Assembly: GCF_020181355.1 (NCBI RefSeq)
Contig: NZ_CP084004.1
Coordinates: forward strand, 124,001 to 188,000
Length of the DNA stretch: 64,000 nucleotides
From: Collinsella aerofaciens
GTDB lineage: Bacteria > Actinomycetota > Coriobacteriia > Coriobacteriales > Coriobacteriaceae
Direction: 5' to 3'
Below are positions 1 through 9,314 of this stretch, piece after piece. The translations under genes and the position numbers were made by a program. Position 1 is the stretch's first letter; each line of letters begins with the position of its first letter. The notes below the pieces were generated by a model. That model saw only the letters and a list, made by a program, of their open reading frames with translations, had not been told where the DNA came from and did no database searches.

Positions 1-13
1 ATCCTCCTCTAGC

Positions 14-1300
14 CTATTTAAAGAATCCATCGTAATCATACATCTTGATCTGGCCTTCGAGCTTATCGACCGTGTCGAGCACGACGCCGACCATGATGAG
101 GATGGACGTGCCGCCAAATGCCTGGATCAGATGGTTACCCGTGAAGGAGAAGATGATCGAAGGCACGATGGCGATGAGCGCCAAAAAGACAGCGCTGGGA
201 AGCGTGATCTTGTTGAGCGCGTTCTTGATGTAGGCCGCGGTAGCCCTACCCGGACGCACGCCCGGAATAAAGCCGCCCTGCTTCTTAAGGTTATCGGCCG
301 TGTCATCGGGGTTGAACACCATGGAGGTGTAGAAGTACGCGAAGAACACGATGAGGACAACGTTAAGCACCCAGTTGAGCCAACCGGTCGAAAGCGCGGA
401 GGCAACTGCCTGAATCCAGCCGATGCCGGGGAAGAACACGGCAATCTGAGCCGGGAAGTACAGCAGCGCCGAAGCGAAGATGATCGGCACGACACCCGCG
501 GTGTTGACCTTGATGGGCAGGTAGGTGGTCTGGCCACCCATCATGCGACGGCCCACGACGCGCTTAGCGTAGGAGACCGGGATGCGGCGCTGGCCGCGCT
601 CAAGGAAAACAATCAGCGGGATAACCAGCAAAATGATGGCGCAGATGATCACCATGGTGATGATGCCACCGGCATTGCCCTCGGTGCTGGAGAAGATAGC
701 CTGCGGCAGGCCGGCCATGATGTTCGCAAAGATGATCAGCGACATGCCATTGCCGATACCGCGCTGGGTGATGAGCTCACCAATCCACATGATCAGCATG
801 GCGCCCGCAGTGAGCGTGCCGACGATCATGAGGTCGAAGATGATCTCGGGAGCGCCGGCGCCATTGAAGCTGATGCCGAAGCTCTTAAAGAGGAAGAGGT
901 AACCCACGGAGTTGAGGATTGCCAGAGCCAGGGTGAGGTAACGCGAATACTGCGTGATCTTGGTCTGACCGACCTCGCCCTCGCGGGCAAGCTCATGCAG
1001 GGAAGGCACAACGGCCTGGAGCATCTGGAGGATGATCGAGCTGGTGATGTAAGGCATGATGCCCAGCGAAAACACCGACACATAGCTCAACGCGCCGCCA
1101 GAGAAAAGATTCAGGAGGGCCATAGCACCTGCGGCGACCGAATTGTTATCGGTCGAGAAAAGGCCCAGCATCCCCTGGAAGGGAATGCCGGGCACAGGAA
1201 CGTGCGCACCAATGCGGTACACGACGAGCATAGCTATGGTAAAAAGAATCTTTTCGCGCAATTCTTTGATGCGGAAAGCATTCTTAAGACCATTTAGCAC
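14..1300 (-). CDS. secY: Preprotein translocase subunit SecY
   Basis: Central channel subunit of the Sec translocon in the cytoplasmic membrane. The 428-residue product has the family's usual length, an N-terminal amphipathic segment ([18 protein letters not shown]) and about ten hydrophobic segments. Its start overlaps the rplO stop by 7 nt, which indicates translational coupling. It is the last complete gene of the spc half. The first ten bases of the window read, on the minus strand, as a strong Shine-Dalgarno (AGAGGAGGAT), so another gene, probably adk by actinobacterial convention, follows just outside. Assignment is secure. Confidence 0.98.
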   Translation of the reverse strand: MLNGLKNAFRIKELREKILFTIAMLVVYRIGAHVPVPGIPFQGMLGLFSTDNNSVAAGAMALLNLFSGGALSYVSVFSLGIMPYITSSIILQMLQAVVPSLHELAREGEVGQTKITQYSRYLTLALAILNSVGYLFLFKSFGISFNGAGAPEIIFDLMIVGTLTAGAMLIMWIGELITQRGIGNGMSLIIFANIMAGLPQAIFSSTEGNAGGIITMVIICAIILLVIPLIVFLERGQRRIPVSYAKRVVGRRMMGGQTTYLPIKVNTAGVVPIIFASALLYFPAQIAVFFPGIGWIQAVASALSTGWLNWVLNVVLIVFFAYFYTSMVFNPDDTADNLKKQGGFIPGVRPGRATAAYIKNALNKITLPSAVFLALIAIVPSIIFSFTGNHLIQAFGGTSILIMVGVVLDTVDKLEGQIKMYDYDGFFK

Positions 1301-1743
1301 GGCAGCTCGACCTTTCCGCCGGCGGCCTCGATCTTGGCCTGCGCAGAAGCGCTGACCTTGTCGACCTTGACCGTGAACTTCTTGGTGAGCTCACCATTGC
1401 CGAGCACCTTGACGGGCTCGAACTCGCTCTTGGTGATGCGAGCGGCCTTAAGAGCGGCACCGTCGATCACAGCGCCGTCCTCGAACTTACGCTCGAGACG
1501 CTCAACGTTAACGGCGGTGTACTCGATACGACGGGGGTTGCGGAAGCCCGGAAGCTTGGGCAGGCGCATAGCCAGCGGAGTCTGGCCACCCTCGAAGCCG
1601 GCACCCTTGGTGCCGCCAGAGCGGGAACCCTGGCCCTTCTGGCCGCGGCCAGAAGTGGTGCCGTGACCCGAAGAATTGCCACGGCCGACGCGCTTACGGT
1701 TCTTGGTGGAACCGGGCGCGGGAGTAAGATCGTGAAGCTGCAT
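1294..1743 (-). CDS. rplO: 50S ribosomal protein L15
   Basis: Large-subunit protein that binds 23S rRNA late in assembly. The 149-residue product has the typical glycine- and arginine-rich N-terminus ([18 protein letters not shown]) and the [10 protein letters not shown] block. It lies between rpmD (3-nt gap) and secY (overlap), the standard spc order. Normal length and no irregularity. Confidence 0.98.
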   Translation of the reverse strand: MQLHDLTPAPGSTKNRKRVGRGNSSGHGTTSGRGQKGQGSRSGGTKGAGFEGGQTPLAMRLPKLPGFRNPRRIEYTAVNVERLERKFEDGAVIDGAALKAARITKSEFEPVKVLGNGELTKKFTVKVDKVSASAQAKIEAAGGKVELPC

Positions 1744-1746
1744 TTG

Positions 1747-1929
1747 CTACTCCTCTACAATCTCGACAAGGTGCTTGACCTTGAAGATCATGCCGCGGAC
1801 GGACTCGTTGTCAGCAATCTCGCGAACCTCGCGGATCCTGTGGAGACCGAGGGCACGGACAGTACGGACCTGGTCCTGCTTGCAACCATTGGTGCTGCGG
1901 ACCTGCTTGATCTTGATGGTGTCAGCCAT
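1747..1929 (-). CDS. rpmD: 50S ribosomal protein L30
   Basis: Small (60 residues) large-subunit protein with the family signature near its N-terminus (IKQVRSTNGCKQDQVRTVRALGL). It begins 2 nt downstream of the rpsE stop and is followed by rplO after 3 nt, so it is a tightly coupled member of the spc operon. Length and position are as expected. Confidence 0.97.
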   Translation of the reverse strand: MADTIKIKQVRSTNGCKQDQVRTVRALGLHRIREVREIADNESVRGMIFKVKHLVEIVEE

Positions 1930-1931
1930 GC

Positions 1932-2456
1932 TTAGTTCTCCTTACCGACGAACATCTCGGAGACCGTCAGGCCACGGCGAGCCGCGACGTCCTCAGGGCT
2001 GGAGAGCTCCTTGAGGCCCTCGACGGCAGCCTTGATGATGTTGAGGCCGTTGTCGGTACCGAGGGACTTGGACAGGACGTTCTTGATGCCAGCAAGCTCA
2101 AAGAGGGGACGCACAGCGCCGCCGGCGATAACGCCGGTACCCTCGACAGCGGGCTTGATGATGATGCGGCCGGCACCAAAGTGGCCGAGAACCTCGTGCG
2201 GGATGGTGCCCTGCTCGGTCACCGGCACGTGGAACATGTTCTTCTTGGCATCGAGAGACGCCTTGGAGATGGCCATGGGCACCTCAGCGGACTTGCCCAT
2301 GCCAACGCCGACGTTGCCCTTGCCGTCGCCAACGACGACGAGAGCGACGAGGCTCATGCGACGACCACCCTTGACGGTCTTCGACACGCGGTTGATGTAA
2401 ACGACGCGCTCCTCGAACTCGGAGGCCTCGCGCTGCTGCTTCTGATTACGAGCCAT
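1932..2456 (-). CDS. rpsE: 30S ribosomal protein S5
   Basis: Small-subunit protein important for decoding fidelity. The 174-residue sequence carries the N-terminal dsRNA-binding-like domain ([33 protein letters not shown]) and the C-terminal alpha/beta domain ([19 protein letters not shown]). It is preceded by rplR and a clear AGGAGG-type ribosome binding site, in canonical spc order. Confidence 0.98.
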   Translation of the reverse strand: MARNQKQQREASEFEERVVYINRVSKTVKGGRRMSLVALVVVGDGKGNVGVGMGKSAEVPMAISKASLDAKKNMFHVPVTEQGTIPHEVLGHFGAGRIIIKPAVEGTGVIAGGAVRPLFELAGIKNVLSKSLGTDNGLNIIKAAVEGLKELSSPEDVAARRGLTVSEMFVGKEN

Positions 2457-2470
2457 GTGCTACATACCTC

Positions 2471-2839
2471 CTAGAACTCGAGACCGGCGGCACGAGCACC
2501 GTCGGCGAGGGCCTTGACGCGGCCATGGTAGATACGGCCACCGCGATCGAAGGCGACCTTGGTGATGCCGGCCTCGATGGCGCGCTTGCCAACGAGCTGA
2601 CCGACCTTCTCCGCAGCCTCCTTGTTCGAGGTGTGGGTGCCCTTGAACTCGGCCTCGAGGGTCGAGGCAGAGACGAGCGTCAGGCTGGAGCCCTTGCTGT
2701 CGTCGATGATCTGGGCATAGATGTTGGCGTTAGTACGGGTCACGCGAAGACGCGGACGCTCGGAGGTACCCGAGACCTTGCCGCGAACACGACGCTGACG
2801 ACGCTTGAGGCCTTCCAGCTTCGCCTTATGCTTGTTCAT
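2471..2839 (-). CDS. rplR: 50S ribosomal protein L18
   Basis: 5S rRNA-binding protein of the large subunit. At 122 residues it has normal length, with the basic N-terminus ([19 protein letters not shown]) and the C-terminal [20 protein letters not shown] signature. It follows rplF after a 75-nt gap that holds a small hairpin (2868-2889) without a U-run, so transcription probably continues through. Confidence 0.98.
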   Translation of the reverse strand: MNKHKAKLEGLKRRQRRVRGKVSGTSERPRLRVTRTNANIYAQIIDDSKGSSLTLVSASTLEAEFKGTHTSNKEAAEKVGQLVGKRAIEAGITKVAFDRGGRIYHGRVKALADGARAAGLEF

Positions 2840-2867
2840 ACGTAAACTCCTAAAAAGGTTGATCTTG

Positions 2868-2889
2868 CCAGCACCTGACGGGGTGCTGG
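2868..2889. other. Intra-operon hairpin between rplF and rplR
   Basis: CCAGCACC (2868-2875) pairs perfectly with GGTGCTGG (2882-2889) around a 6-nt loop. There is no run of T on either side, so a full intrinsic terminator is unlikely. It could be a processing or attenuating structure in the spc mRNA. This is a structural observation only. Confidence 0.5.
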
Positions 2890-2914
2890 TCTTATGCGAG
2901 TGAGTCGGTTACGA

Positions 2915-3451
2915 CTACTTGGCGGCCTTACCCAGCTTGCGGCGGATGTGCTCGCCAACGTAGTGGATACCCTTGCCCTTGTAAGGCTCGGGAGGACGAT
3001 GGCCGCGGATCTCAGCGGCGATCTGACCGACCTGCTGCTTGTTGATACCCTTGACGTTCACGTGGGTGTTGTCGGGAACCTCGAAGGTGATGCCCTCGGG
3101 AGCCTCGACGATCACGGGGTGCGAGAAGCCCAGGGAGAACTCGAGGTTCTTGCCCTTCTGCTGCACGCGGTAACCGACGCCGGCGAGCTCGAGCTTCTTC
3201 TCGAAGCCCTCGGAAACGCCAACAACCATGTTGTGGATGAGGGCGCGGGTGAGGCCGTGGCGGGCACGGGTCTCACGCTCGTCGTCGGGACGGGAAACGG
3301 TGAGGACGTTGTCCTCGACGTTGATAGCGAGCTTCTCAAAGACATCGAGCTCGAGCTGGCCCTTGGGGCCCTTGACGACAACGTTGTTGCCGTTGACTGC
3401 CACTTCGACTCCGGCGGGAATCTGGACAGGCTTATTACCGATACGAGACAC
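2915..3451 (-). CDS. rplF: 50S ribosomal protein L6
   Basis: Large-subunit protein near the factor-binding region. The 178 residues begin with [17 protein letters not shown] and show the duplicated L6 fold with the C-terminal motif [16 protein letters not shown]. Canonical location between rpsH and rplR. No unusual feature apart from the somewhat longer spacing to rplR. Confidence 0.98.
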   Translation of the reverse strand: MSRIGNKPVQIPAGVEVAVNGNNVVVKGPKGQLELDVFEKLAINVEDNVLTVSRPDDERETRARHGLTRALIHNMVVGVSEGFEKKLELAGVGYRVQQKGKNLEFSLGFSHPVIVEAPEGITFEVPDNTHVNVKGINKQQVGQIAAEIRGHRPPEPYKGKGIHYVGEHIRRKLGKAAK

Positions 3452-3484
3452 GGTGATCTCCTTTCCTTCTACCTACCGAGCGAA

Positions 3485-3883
3485 TTACCAGACGTAAGCG
3501 ATGATCTCGCCGCCGACGTTGTGCTTGCGAGCATCGCGGTCGGTCATGACGCCATGGCTGGTGGAAATAATGGCGGTACCAAGGCCACCGCGGACGCGGG
3601 GCATGTCGGCAACGCCGGTGTACTTACGCAGGCCCGGCTTGGAAATGCGGCGGATGCCGTTGATGACCTTAGCCTTCTTGGGACCATACTTAAGCGTGAT
3701 GTGCAGAGTCTTCTGGGGAACGGTGTCCTCGACATCGTAGCCCTCGATGTAGCCCTCCTCGTGCAGAACACGAGCGATCTCGACGAGCTTCTTGCTGCTC
3801 GGCATGGAGACCGTGGCCTTGTTCACAGAGTTAGCGTTACGAATGCGCGTAAGCATATCTGCGATCGGGTCTGTAAGGTTCAT
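3485..3883 (-). CDS. rpsH: 30S ribosomal protein S8
   Basis: 16S rRNA-binding protein and, in other bacteria, translational repressor of the spc operon through a site near rplE. The 132-residue product starts [18 protein letters not shown] and ends with the GGEIIAYVW signature. It precedes rplF and follows rpsN after a 119-nt gap with no other gene. Typical length. Confidence 0.98.
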   Translation of the reverse strand: MNLTDPIADMLTRIRNANSVNKATVSMPSSKKLVEIARVLHEEGYIEGYDVEDTVPQKTLHITLKYGPKKAKVINGIRRISKPGLRKYTGVADMPRVRGGLGTAIISTSHGVMTDRDARKHNVGGEIIAYVW

Positions 3884-4002
3884 ACAGATTCTCCTTCGTT
3901 CTTGATGAACACGTGCTCTTGGTTCTTCGCCGCCCTTAACGGCAAAGCCTTTTTAGCGCGTTTTCCCTGTTCCAAACTGATGCTTGAAACGCTGGTAGTG
4001 AC

Positions 4003-4188
4003 TTACCAGCTGGCCTTCTTAACGCCGGGAAGCTCGCCCTTGAGTGCAAGCTCGCGGAAGCAGACACGGCACAAGCCGAACTTGCGGTACACAGAGTGCG
4101 GACGGCCGCAGCGCTGGCAGCGCGTGTACTCACGAGTAGAGAACTTCTGCTTGCGATTGCACTTGACGATCATCGATGTCTTAGCCAC
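4003..4188 (-). CDS. rpsZ: 30S ribosomal protein S14, zinc-binding (type Z)
   Basis: Short S14 of 61 residues with two CxxC pairs ([20 protein letters not shown]) that coordinate zinc, the form that does not belong to the zinc-starvation replacement set. It sits between rplE and rpsH as in most Gram-positive bacteria, preceded by an AGGAGG ribosome binding site. Also called rpsN in many annotations. Confidence 0.96.
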   Translation of the reverse strand: MAKTSMIVKCNRKQKFSTREYTRCQRCGRPHSVYRKFGLCRVCFRELALKGELPGVKKASW

Positions 4189-4222
4189 TTATATCCTCCT
4201 CACATAGAGTATTGTTCGCCCC

Positions 4223-4252
4223 AAGCGCCGCCCCCTTGTGGGAACGGCGCTT
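4223..4252. other. Intra-operon hairpin between rplE and rpsN
   Basis: AAGCGCCG (4223-4230) pairs perfectly with CGGCGCTT (4245-4252) in the 79-nt gap between the rplE stop and the rpsN start. No U-run follows in the direction of transcription. It may be an mRNA regulatory or processing element of the spc message. Confidence 0.45.
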
Positions 4253-4267
4253 ATAGGGCAGGTGAAC

Positions 4268-4825
4268 CTATTTCTTGAACGGGAAACCGAAGGCGTCCAG
4301 AAGGGCCTTGGCCTCCTCATCGGTATTGGCGGTGGTCACGAAAGTGATGTCCATACCGCGCTGGTGATCGACGGAGTCGAAGTCGATTTCGGGGAAGATG
4401 AGCTGCTCGGTGACGCCCATGGAGAAGTTACCACGGCCGTCGAAGCTCTTGGCGGAGATGCCGCGGAAGTCGCGGATACGGGGGATCGCGACGGAGGTCA
4501 GACGATCGAAGAACTCCCACATACGGTCGCCACGCAGGGTAACCTTGCAGCCGATCGGCATACCAGCGCGCAGGCGGAAGGTAGCGATGGACTTGCGGGC
4601 ACGGGTGATCATCGGCTGCTGGCCGGTGATGGCGCGCAGGTCGCGCACGGCACCGTCGATGGCCTTGGAATCGGTAGCGGCCTCGCCGACACCCATGTTC
4701 ACGACGATCTTCTCAAACTTGGGGATCATCATGACGTTCTCGTACTGGAACTTGTCCTGAAGCTGCTGCTTGACCTCGTTGTTGTACTTGGTCTTCAGAC
4801 GCGGCACATACTTCTCTTCTGCCAT
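4268..4825 (-). CDS. rplE: 50S ribosomal protein L5
   Basis: 5S rRNA-binding protein of the central protuberance. The 185-residue product has family-typical features ([36 protein letters not shown]) and normal length. In almost all bacteria it directly follows rplX; here it is the first gene of its transcription unit, and the partner half of the operon lies about 48.7 kb away (rplX stop at 53490). A candidate promoter lies about 140 nt upstream of its start. Confidence 0.98.
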   Translation of the reverse strand: MAEEKYVPRLKTKYNNEVKQQLQDKFQYENVMMIPKFEKIVVNMGVGEAATDSKAIDGAVRDLRAITGQQPMITRARKSIATFRLRAGMPIGCKVTLRGDRMWEFFDRLTSVAIPRIRDFRGISAKSFDGRGNFSMGVTEQLIFPEIDFDSVDHQRGMDITFVTTANTDEEAKALLDAFGFPFKK

Positions 4826-4962
4826 TGTTCACTCCTTCTTGGGGTTTTAAGCACGGGGCGTGGCCACGATGGGTTGTCCTCGTGCCTCCTGACTGCATCC
4901 GCGCCGCTCATGGCATTTCGCGGTTTGGACTCGACGCAGCAGGAGCCGACAAAACAATCGGT

Positions 4963-4991
4963 ACTATACGCGCATCGTGAGCGTATTTCCA
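4963..4991 (-). promoter_or_regulatory. Candidate sigma-70 promoter for the separated spc half
   Basis: On the minus strand a TATAGT -10 box (4963-4968) is preceded, after exactly 17 nt, by TGGAAA (4986-4991), matching 4 of 6 positions of a consensus -35. Transcription from here would start near 4956 and read about 130 nt of leader into rplE. Its placement just upstream of the gene that lost its usual operon neighbours makes it functionally plausible. Not experimentally known. Confidence 0.55.
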
Positions 4992-5052
4992 GAAAAACCT
5001 CGTCTGCCTGCACAACTCCACAACTCCCCCGCACAAATGGGTCCCAACAAGC

Positions 5053-5119
5053 AGTTGCGGTGAAATAGGGACTGTTGGGCGGCCTAACAGGCTTAAACAA
5101 TCCGTATTTCACCGCAACT
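5053..5119. repeat. Long hairpin between xdhC and the rplE promoter
   Basis: A perfect 15-nt inverted repeat (AGTTGCGGTGAAATA at 5053-5067, complement at 5105-5119) extends inward with one further near-complementary block (GGACTGTT against AACAATCC). The whole structure lies between the xdhC stop (5137) and the rplE promoter. It could insulate the two units or be a dispersed palindromic repeat. The remaining part of the 311-nt gap 4826-5136 holds only the promoter. Confidence 0.6.
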
Positions 5120-5136
5120 TATTGGTGGGGATGCGA

Positions 5137-6180
5137 TTAGCGCTTGCGGGGGACGAGCTTGGTGCGGCGCAGGTGGATCATCTCGGCGGCGATGGAGATG
5201 GCGATCTCCTCGGGGTCCTCGGCCTCGATGGCAACGCCGATCGGAAGGTGCAGCTCGCCGATCTGGTCCTGCGTAAAGCCTTCCTGCTCCAGGCGGGCAC
5301 GCACAAAGGCCGTCTTGCGGCGCGAGCCCAGACAGCCCAGGTAGGCAGGCTTGGCGCGCATGGCCTGAATCACCACGTCGATATCGGACTTGTGACCCGC
5401 CGTGGCGACGACCACCAGGTCGCGCGGGCCGATGGGGCACAGCTCGCTCAGGTTCTTGTAATCGACCAGGCGACGATCGTAGACACCGGGCACCCATTCG
5501 GGCGTCAACGTGCCGGGGCGGTCATCGCAGGCCACGACGGCAAAGCCCGCCGCCGTGAGCACGCGCGCCGTCGCGGCGCCCACGTGCCCGCAGCCAAAGA
5601 TGTAGGTCAGGCCCTCGGGGCAGAGCGTCTCGATGTGCGCCGCGGGAATCTCAGAGGCAGCGTTGGTGTAGGTGACGTTACTCCCCTCCTCCACCAGTGA
5701 AAGCCCGGGGCAGCCCGCAATGGTATGGCGCGATGCCTCGCCATGGTACTCGGCCACATCGCCCTCGAGCGCGCTCGCGATAAACGGTTCAAAGTCGATG
5801 ACGAAGTCGCCGATGCGCCGATAGACCAAGACGTCGGCAATTTCCTGGAACAACGGTGCCTGGGTCGCATCCAGATGCAGATAGCACAGGCAGATGGCTC
5901 CGCCGCAGATCATGCCGGTATCGGAGTTCTCGCCGCCCATGGTGTAGCGGACCAGACGCGACTGTCCCGCGCTCAGGAGTTCGCGCGCCTCATCCAGCGC
6001 AAAGAGCTCAATCTTGCCGCCGCCGATAGTGCCCGCCTGGCTGCCGTCGGCAAAGACGGCCATCCAGGCGCCCACGCCGCGCGGCGACGACCCCGCCGTG
6101 CCGGCCACGACCACGAGCTCGCACGTCTCGCCAGCACGCAGGGCGGCAAGCGCCGCATTCACAACATCGAGCTTTTCCAT
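5137..6180 (-). CDS. xdhC: XdhC/CoxI-family molybdenum hydroxylase maturation protein
   Basis: Family members bind molybdenum cofactor, help sulfurate it and insert it into xanthine dehydrogenase-type enzymes. The 347-residue protein has an N-terminal XdhC/CoxI domain (AGSSPRGVGAWMAV, GTIGGGKIE) and a C-terminal Rossmann domain with YIFGCGHVGAATARVL and YLGCLGSRRK. It lies 9 nt downstream of yqeB and probably shares its transcript. The context (yqeB, yqeC, mocA) points to the selenium-dependent hydroxylase system, with XdhD at 26.7-29.4 kb as the likely client. Confidence 0.92.
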   Translation of the reverse strand: MEKLDVVNAALAALRAGETCELVVVAGTAGSSPRGVGAWMAVFADGSQAGTIGGGKIELFALDEARELLSAGQSRLVRYTMGGENSDTGMICGGAICLCYLHLDATQAPLFQEIADVLVYRRIGDFVIDFEPFIASALEGDVAEYHGEASRHTIAGCPGLSLVEEGSNVTYTNAASEIPAAHIETLCPEGLTYIFGCGHVGAATARVLTAAGFAVVACDDRPGTLTPEWVPGVYDRRLVDYKNLSELCPIGPRDLVVVATAGHKSDIDVVIQAMRAKPAYLGCLGSRRKTAFVRARLEQEGFTQDQIGELHLPIGVAIEAEDPEEIAISIAAEMIHLRRTKLVPRKR

Positions 6181-6189
6181 TGCCGCCTT

Positions 6190-6984
6190 CTATCCTCTAA
6201 AGACATCGGTGAGCATGGCGAGTGCCTCGAGCACGCCGCCGCCGACCGACGTCGCCTTGTCCGAAATGTAGTTGATATAGCTGGCATCGCCGCGCGGATC
6301 GACATCGGCGCATTTAAAGCCCTCAGTCACCTGCACGCCGTTCGCCAAAAGTCCGCGCAGACAGCCATCGATCTGCGTGCACATGGGCGTATCGCCCGCG
6401 TAGCCAATCACGTTTCCGGCACTCACGATGTCGCCGATTGCGCGGTCGGACCGAAACACGCCGGCGGCGGGGCTGTGAATAACGCGCTCTTTGCCATAGC
6501 CGGCGATAATGCCTGGCACGCCCGTGTTGGGCTGGGGCGAACCCTGGGTGATGACGCGGCCCAGAAAATGCCCGCGCATGGTCTCGACCACGGCGTCGCA
6601 ATCGACCGGCGCGGTAAAGCCCGGCCCCACGGCGATGACGACAGGAGCCATATCGCGCGTGGTGCCCAAGTTGCGCTTAGCCAGAATCGCGTCGACCACG
6701 GCAGCGGGTTTCAGCTCGCCGAGCATCTTGGCCTGGGGGTCCACCACAACGGCGACGTCTCCCGCTTGGGTAATCTCGAGCGCCTCTGCCGGCGTCTGCG
6801 CCAAGCGGGCGCGAATGCCCTCGACCTGGACCTCGCCCAGGCGAATGGCCTCGCAAAAACTGATTGTGCGGCGGATGCACGTGGGAACCGCGATATCGGC
6901 CATAACGACCGACACGCCAGCGCGCACCAAGCGAGCGGCGACGCCCGTGGCGATATCGCCGGCACCGCGAATATAAACGAGCAT
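6190..6984 (-). CDS. yqeB: Selenium-dependent molybdenum hydroxylase system protein YqeB
   Basis: A 264-residue member of the YqeB family, a marker of genomes that use selenium as a labile cofactor in molybdenum hydroxylases; biochemical role unknown. The N-terminus MLVYIRGAGDIATGVA is a nucleotide-binding-like glycine motif, and ITQGSPQPNTGVPG is conserved in the family. It heads a two-gene unit with xdhC and is divergent from yqeC across about 100 nt of AT-rich DNA (6985-7086) that must hold both promoters. Confidence 0.9.
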   Translation of the reverse strand: MLVYIRGAGDIATGVAARLVRAGVSVVMADIAVPTCIRRTISFCEAIRLGEVQVEGIRARLAQTPAEALEITQAGDVAVVVDPQAKMLGELKPAAVVDAILAKRNLGTTRDMAPVVIAVGPGFTAPVDCDAVVETMRGHFLGRVITQGSPQPNTGVPGIIAGYGKERVIHSPAAGVFRSDRAIGDIVSAGNVIGYAGDTPMCTQIDGCLRGLLANGVQVTEGFKCADVDPRGDASYINYISDKATSVGGGVLEALAMLTDVFRG

Positions 6985-7086
6985 TCCCGGGGCACCTCCC
7001 TGTGCTACGGTTTGAGCAGAGCAAAAGCGGTTCGACCTCTACTCTGATGATTATTTATTATCACAGTATTATACGGCGGTGAACAG

Positions 7087-7824
7087 ATGGAAACGACGAG
7101 CGGAAACCTTGCCTCCACGCTCAAGATCGAGCCGGGCATTACCGCAATTATCGGCAGTGGCGGCAAGTCGACCCTACTAAAGACGCTCGGCCTTGAGCTT
7201 ATGCGCGCCGGCGGCCGCGTGCTCCTCTGTACCACCACGCACATGTTTCCCGTCGCCGGCGTGCCATGGGACGGGTCGAGCCGTCGCCTGGGCGCCGCGC
7301 CTTGGAAGCCGGGAGCTCTGCATGTTCCTGGCTGCACTTGCGAGGCATGCGCTGGCATGAGCCGCGGAAGTATCTGCCAGGCGGGTGTTTTGGACCCGGA
7401 GACAGGCAAGCTCTCCGCCCCCGCCGAGCCGCTCAACGAGCTGGCGCAGCGCTTTGACTACGTGTTGGCCGAGGCAGATGGCAGCAAGCGACTCCCGCTC
7501 AAGGCGCATGCCGCCTGGGAGCCGGTAATTCCCGACGCCACGGCAAACGTTGTCTGGGTCGTCGGCGCTTCGGGGCTGGGCAAGCCCGTCGCCGAGGCTG
7601 CCCACCGCCCCGAGCTCTTCTGCGAGCGCTGCGGCTGCGAGCCCACCGACGCTGCCACCCCAGAGCGCGTCGCCATGGTGCTCAATGCCGAGCTGCGAAT
7701 GCTGAACCTCAACAATGCCCGCATCATGCTCAACCAAGTCGACACGCTTGCCGACCCAACGATGGCAGATTGCTTCGAGGCAGCCCTCGGCAGCCCCATC
7801 GTCGCCACCAGCCTCAAGGGGTAG
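7087..7824 (+). CDS. yqeC: Putative selenium-dependent hydroxylase accessory protein YqeC
   Basis: The 245-residue protein has an N-terminal P-loop (ITAIIGSGGKSTLLKTL) and a following LCTTTHMFP segment, as in YqeC proteins that co-occur with YqeB and selD. A role in making or inserting the selenium-containing cofactor is proposed from co-occurrence, not shown. It is the only plus-strand gene of this block, divergent from yqeB. Its TAG stop is embedded in the left arm of the long palindrome at 7819-7923. Confidence 0.88.
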   Translation: METTSGNLASTLKIEPGITAIIGSGGKSTLLKTLGLELMRAGGRVLLCTTTHMFPVAGVPWDGSSRRLGAAPWKPGALHVPGCTCEACAGMSRGSICQAGVLDPETGKLSAPAEPLNELAQRFDYVLAEADGSKRLPLKAHAAWEPVIPDATANVVWVVGASGLGKPVAEAAHRPELFCERCGCEPTDAATPERVAMVLNAELRMLNLNNARIMLNQVDTLADPTMADCFEAALGSPIVATSLKG

Positions 7825-7923
7825 CTAATTTGGGACGGGGCTCTTTTAGCTACCCCATGTTGAGAGAAAAATCATCAGGCAGGCAAGGGTAGCTAAAAGA
7901 GCCCCGTCCCAAATTAGCTACCC
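7819..7923. repeat. Nested long inverted repeat between yqeC and hydantoinase
   Basis: Two 37-nt arms (7819-7855 and 7887-7923) are perfect reverse complements around a 31-nt spacer. Each arm itself begins GGGTAGCTAA and ends TTAGCTACCC, so the decamer occurs four times in alternating orientation. The left arm supplies the yqeC stop codon. It lies between convergent genes and could act as a bidirectional terminator, but its perfection and nested design resemble a dispersed palindromic repeat or MITE-like element. Confidence 0.85.
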
Positions 7924-7937
7924 TGGCGGCCTTCCTG

Positions 7938-9305
7938 CTAGCGGGGGACGTAGCGGCCGGGTTGGGCTCCGGTGGGCTCGCCGTCGCGTGCCACCAGCAC
8001 GCCGTTCACAAACACGACCTTGGCGCGGCCATGTGCCCCAAAACCCTCGAGCGGCGTGTAGTCCACAGCTTGATGCTGTGTCGCGGCACTGATTGTCCAG
8101 CGCGCTTTGGGATCCCACACGCACACATCGGCATCGGCGCCCTCGGCAAGACAGCCCTTGCGCGGGTACATGCCAAACACGCGCGCCGGGTTCTCGCTCA
8201 TCAAGCGGCACAGATCCTCGGGGCCCAGCTGGCCCTCAAAGCTCGTGGCAATCGCGACGGGACGATGTTCCACGCCGGGCCCGCCGTTGGGAATCGCGCG
8301 GAAATCGTCGCGCCCGCGGTCCTTTTGCCCGTGCAGGTTAAAGCTGCAATGATCGGTCGCAATCGTATCGATCTCGCCGGCCACAAGCGCCTCGCGTAGC
8401 GCGGCACGGTCACCGGCATGGCGCAGCGGCGGGCTCATCACATACTTGGCACCCGCAAAGCCGTCCTCGCCCTGCTCCAAGTAGCAAGTATCGTCGAGCA
8501 TCAGATACTGAGGGCAGGTCTCGACATAGATGTTCTTCTGCCCGCGCGCTTTGGCGGCGCGGATGGCCTCGAGCCCCAGCTTGGTCGAAAGGTGCACCAC
8601 GTTGACCGGTGCGTCGCCGGCCAGGTGCGCCAGATACAGCAGACGGCTCACCGCCTCGGCCTCGCACACGTCCGGACGGCTGAGCGCATGGCCCTCGGGT
8701 CCATGAATCCCTCGCTCGTACACGCGCTTCTGCAGTTCATTCACCAGCGTGCCGTTCTCGCAATGCACGCACAGTATGCCGCCAATATGTTTGAGCTCCT
8801 CGAGCACCTCGAGTGTCTCGGCATCGTCCAAGCGCAGGTGGTCATAGGCAAAGTAGGTCTTAAACGACGACACGCCCGCCTCGCGCATGGCCGAAAGATC
8901 GGCGCGGTTGCGCTCGTTCCACTCGGCGAGTGCCATATGAAAGGCGTAGTTGGCCGTGCAGGTTCCGCCGGCGCGGCGATGCCACTCGGCCAAGGCATCG
9001 GGCATGGTCACGCCGCGATCGGCCGTCGCGTAGTCCACGATGGTCGTCGTGCCGCCGCAGGCAGCTGCGCGCGTGCCGGTCTCAAAGCTATCGGCTGTCC
9101 AATCCATGCCGGTCCAGCACTGCATGTGCGTGTGGCCGTCGATAAAGCCGGGAAACACCCAGCAGCCCGCGGCGTCCTCGACGGTATCGCCCTCGGCCGG
9201 CTCAATCGCCGCGGCGATCCGCACGATCTTATCGCCATCCATGGCAAGATCGGCGCGGCGAAGCCCCTGGGGCGTCACGAGCGCGCCGTTTTTGATGATG
9301 ATCAT
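7938..9305 (-). CDS. hyuA: Dihydropyrimidinase / D-hydantoinase family cyclic amidohydrolase
   Basis: Zinc-dependent hydrolase of cyclic ureides such as hydantoins and dihydropyrimidines. The 455 residues show the HTHMQ metal motif (about residue 58), the lysine to be carbamylated (SSFKTYFAY), a metal-binding HCENG, HLS and the TDHCSF aspartate. In the homologous Escherichia coli cluster hyuA accompanies ygeW, ygeX and ygeY. Here it follows mocA after 9 nt, so the two form one unit; its expected role is ring opening of a purine-derived ureide, an inference from context. Confidence 0.9.
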   Translation of the reverse strand: MIIIKNGALVTPQGLRRADLAMDGDKIVRIAAAIEPAEGDTVEDAAGCWVFPGFIDGHTHMQCWTGMDWTADSFETGTRAAACGGTTTIVDYATADRGVTMPDALAEWHRRAGGTCTANYAFHMALAEWNERNRADLSAMREAGVSSFKTYFAYDHLRLDDAETLEVLEELKHIGGILCVHCENGTLVNELQKRVYERGIHGPEGHALSRPDVCEAEAVSRLLYLAHLAGDAPVNVVHLSTKLGLEAIRAAKARGQKNIYVETCPQYLMLDDTCYLEQGEDGFAGAKYVMSPPLRHAGDRAALREALVAGEIDTIATDHCSFNLHGQKDRGRDDFRAIPNGGPGVEHRPVAIATSFEGQLGPEDLCRLMSENPARVFGMYPRKGCLAEGADADVCVWDPKARWTISAATQHQAVDYTPLEGFGAHGRAKVVFVNGVLVARDGEPTGAQPGRYVPR

Positions 9306-9314
9306 AATTGCTCC

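Noticed and set aside
6985-7086. Molybdenum cofactor or purine riboswitch in the yqeB-yqeC gap
   Set aside because: The gap is only about 100 nt, AT-rich and lacks the recognisable conserved cores of these riboswitches.
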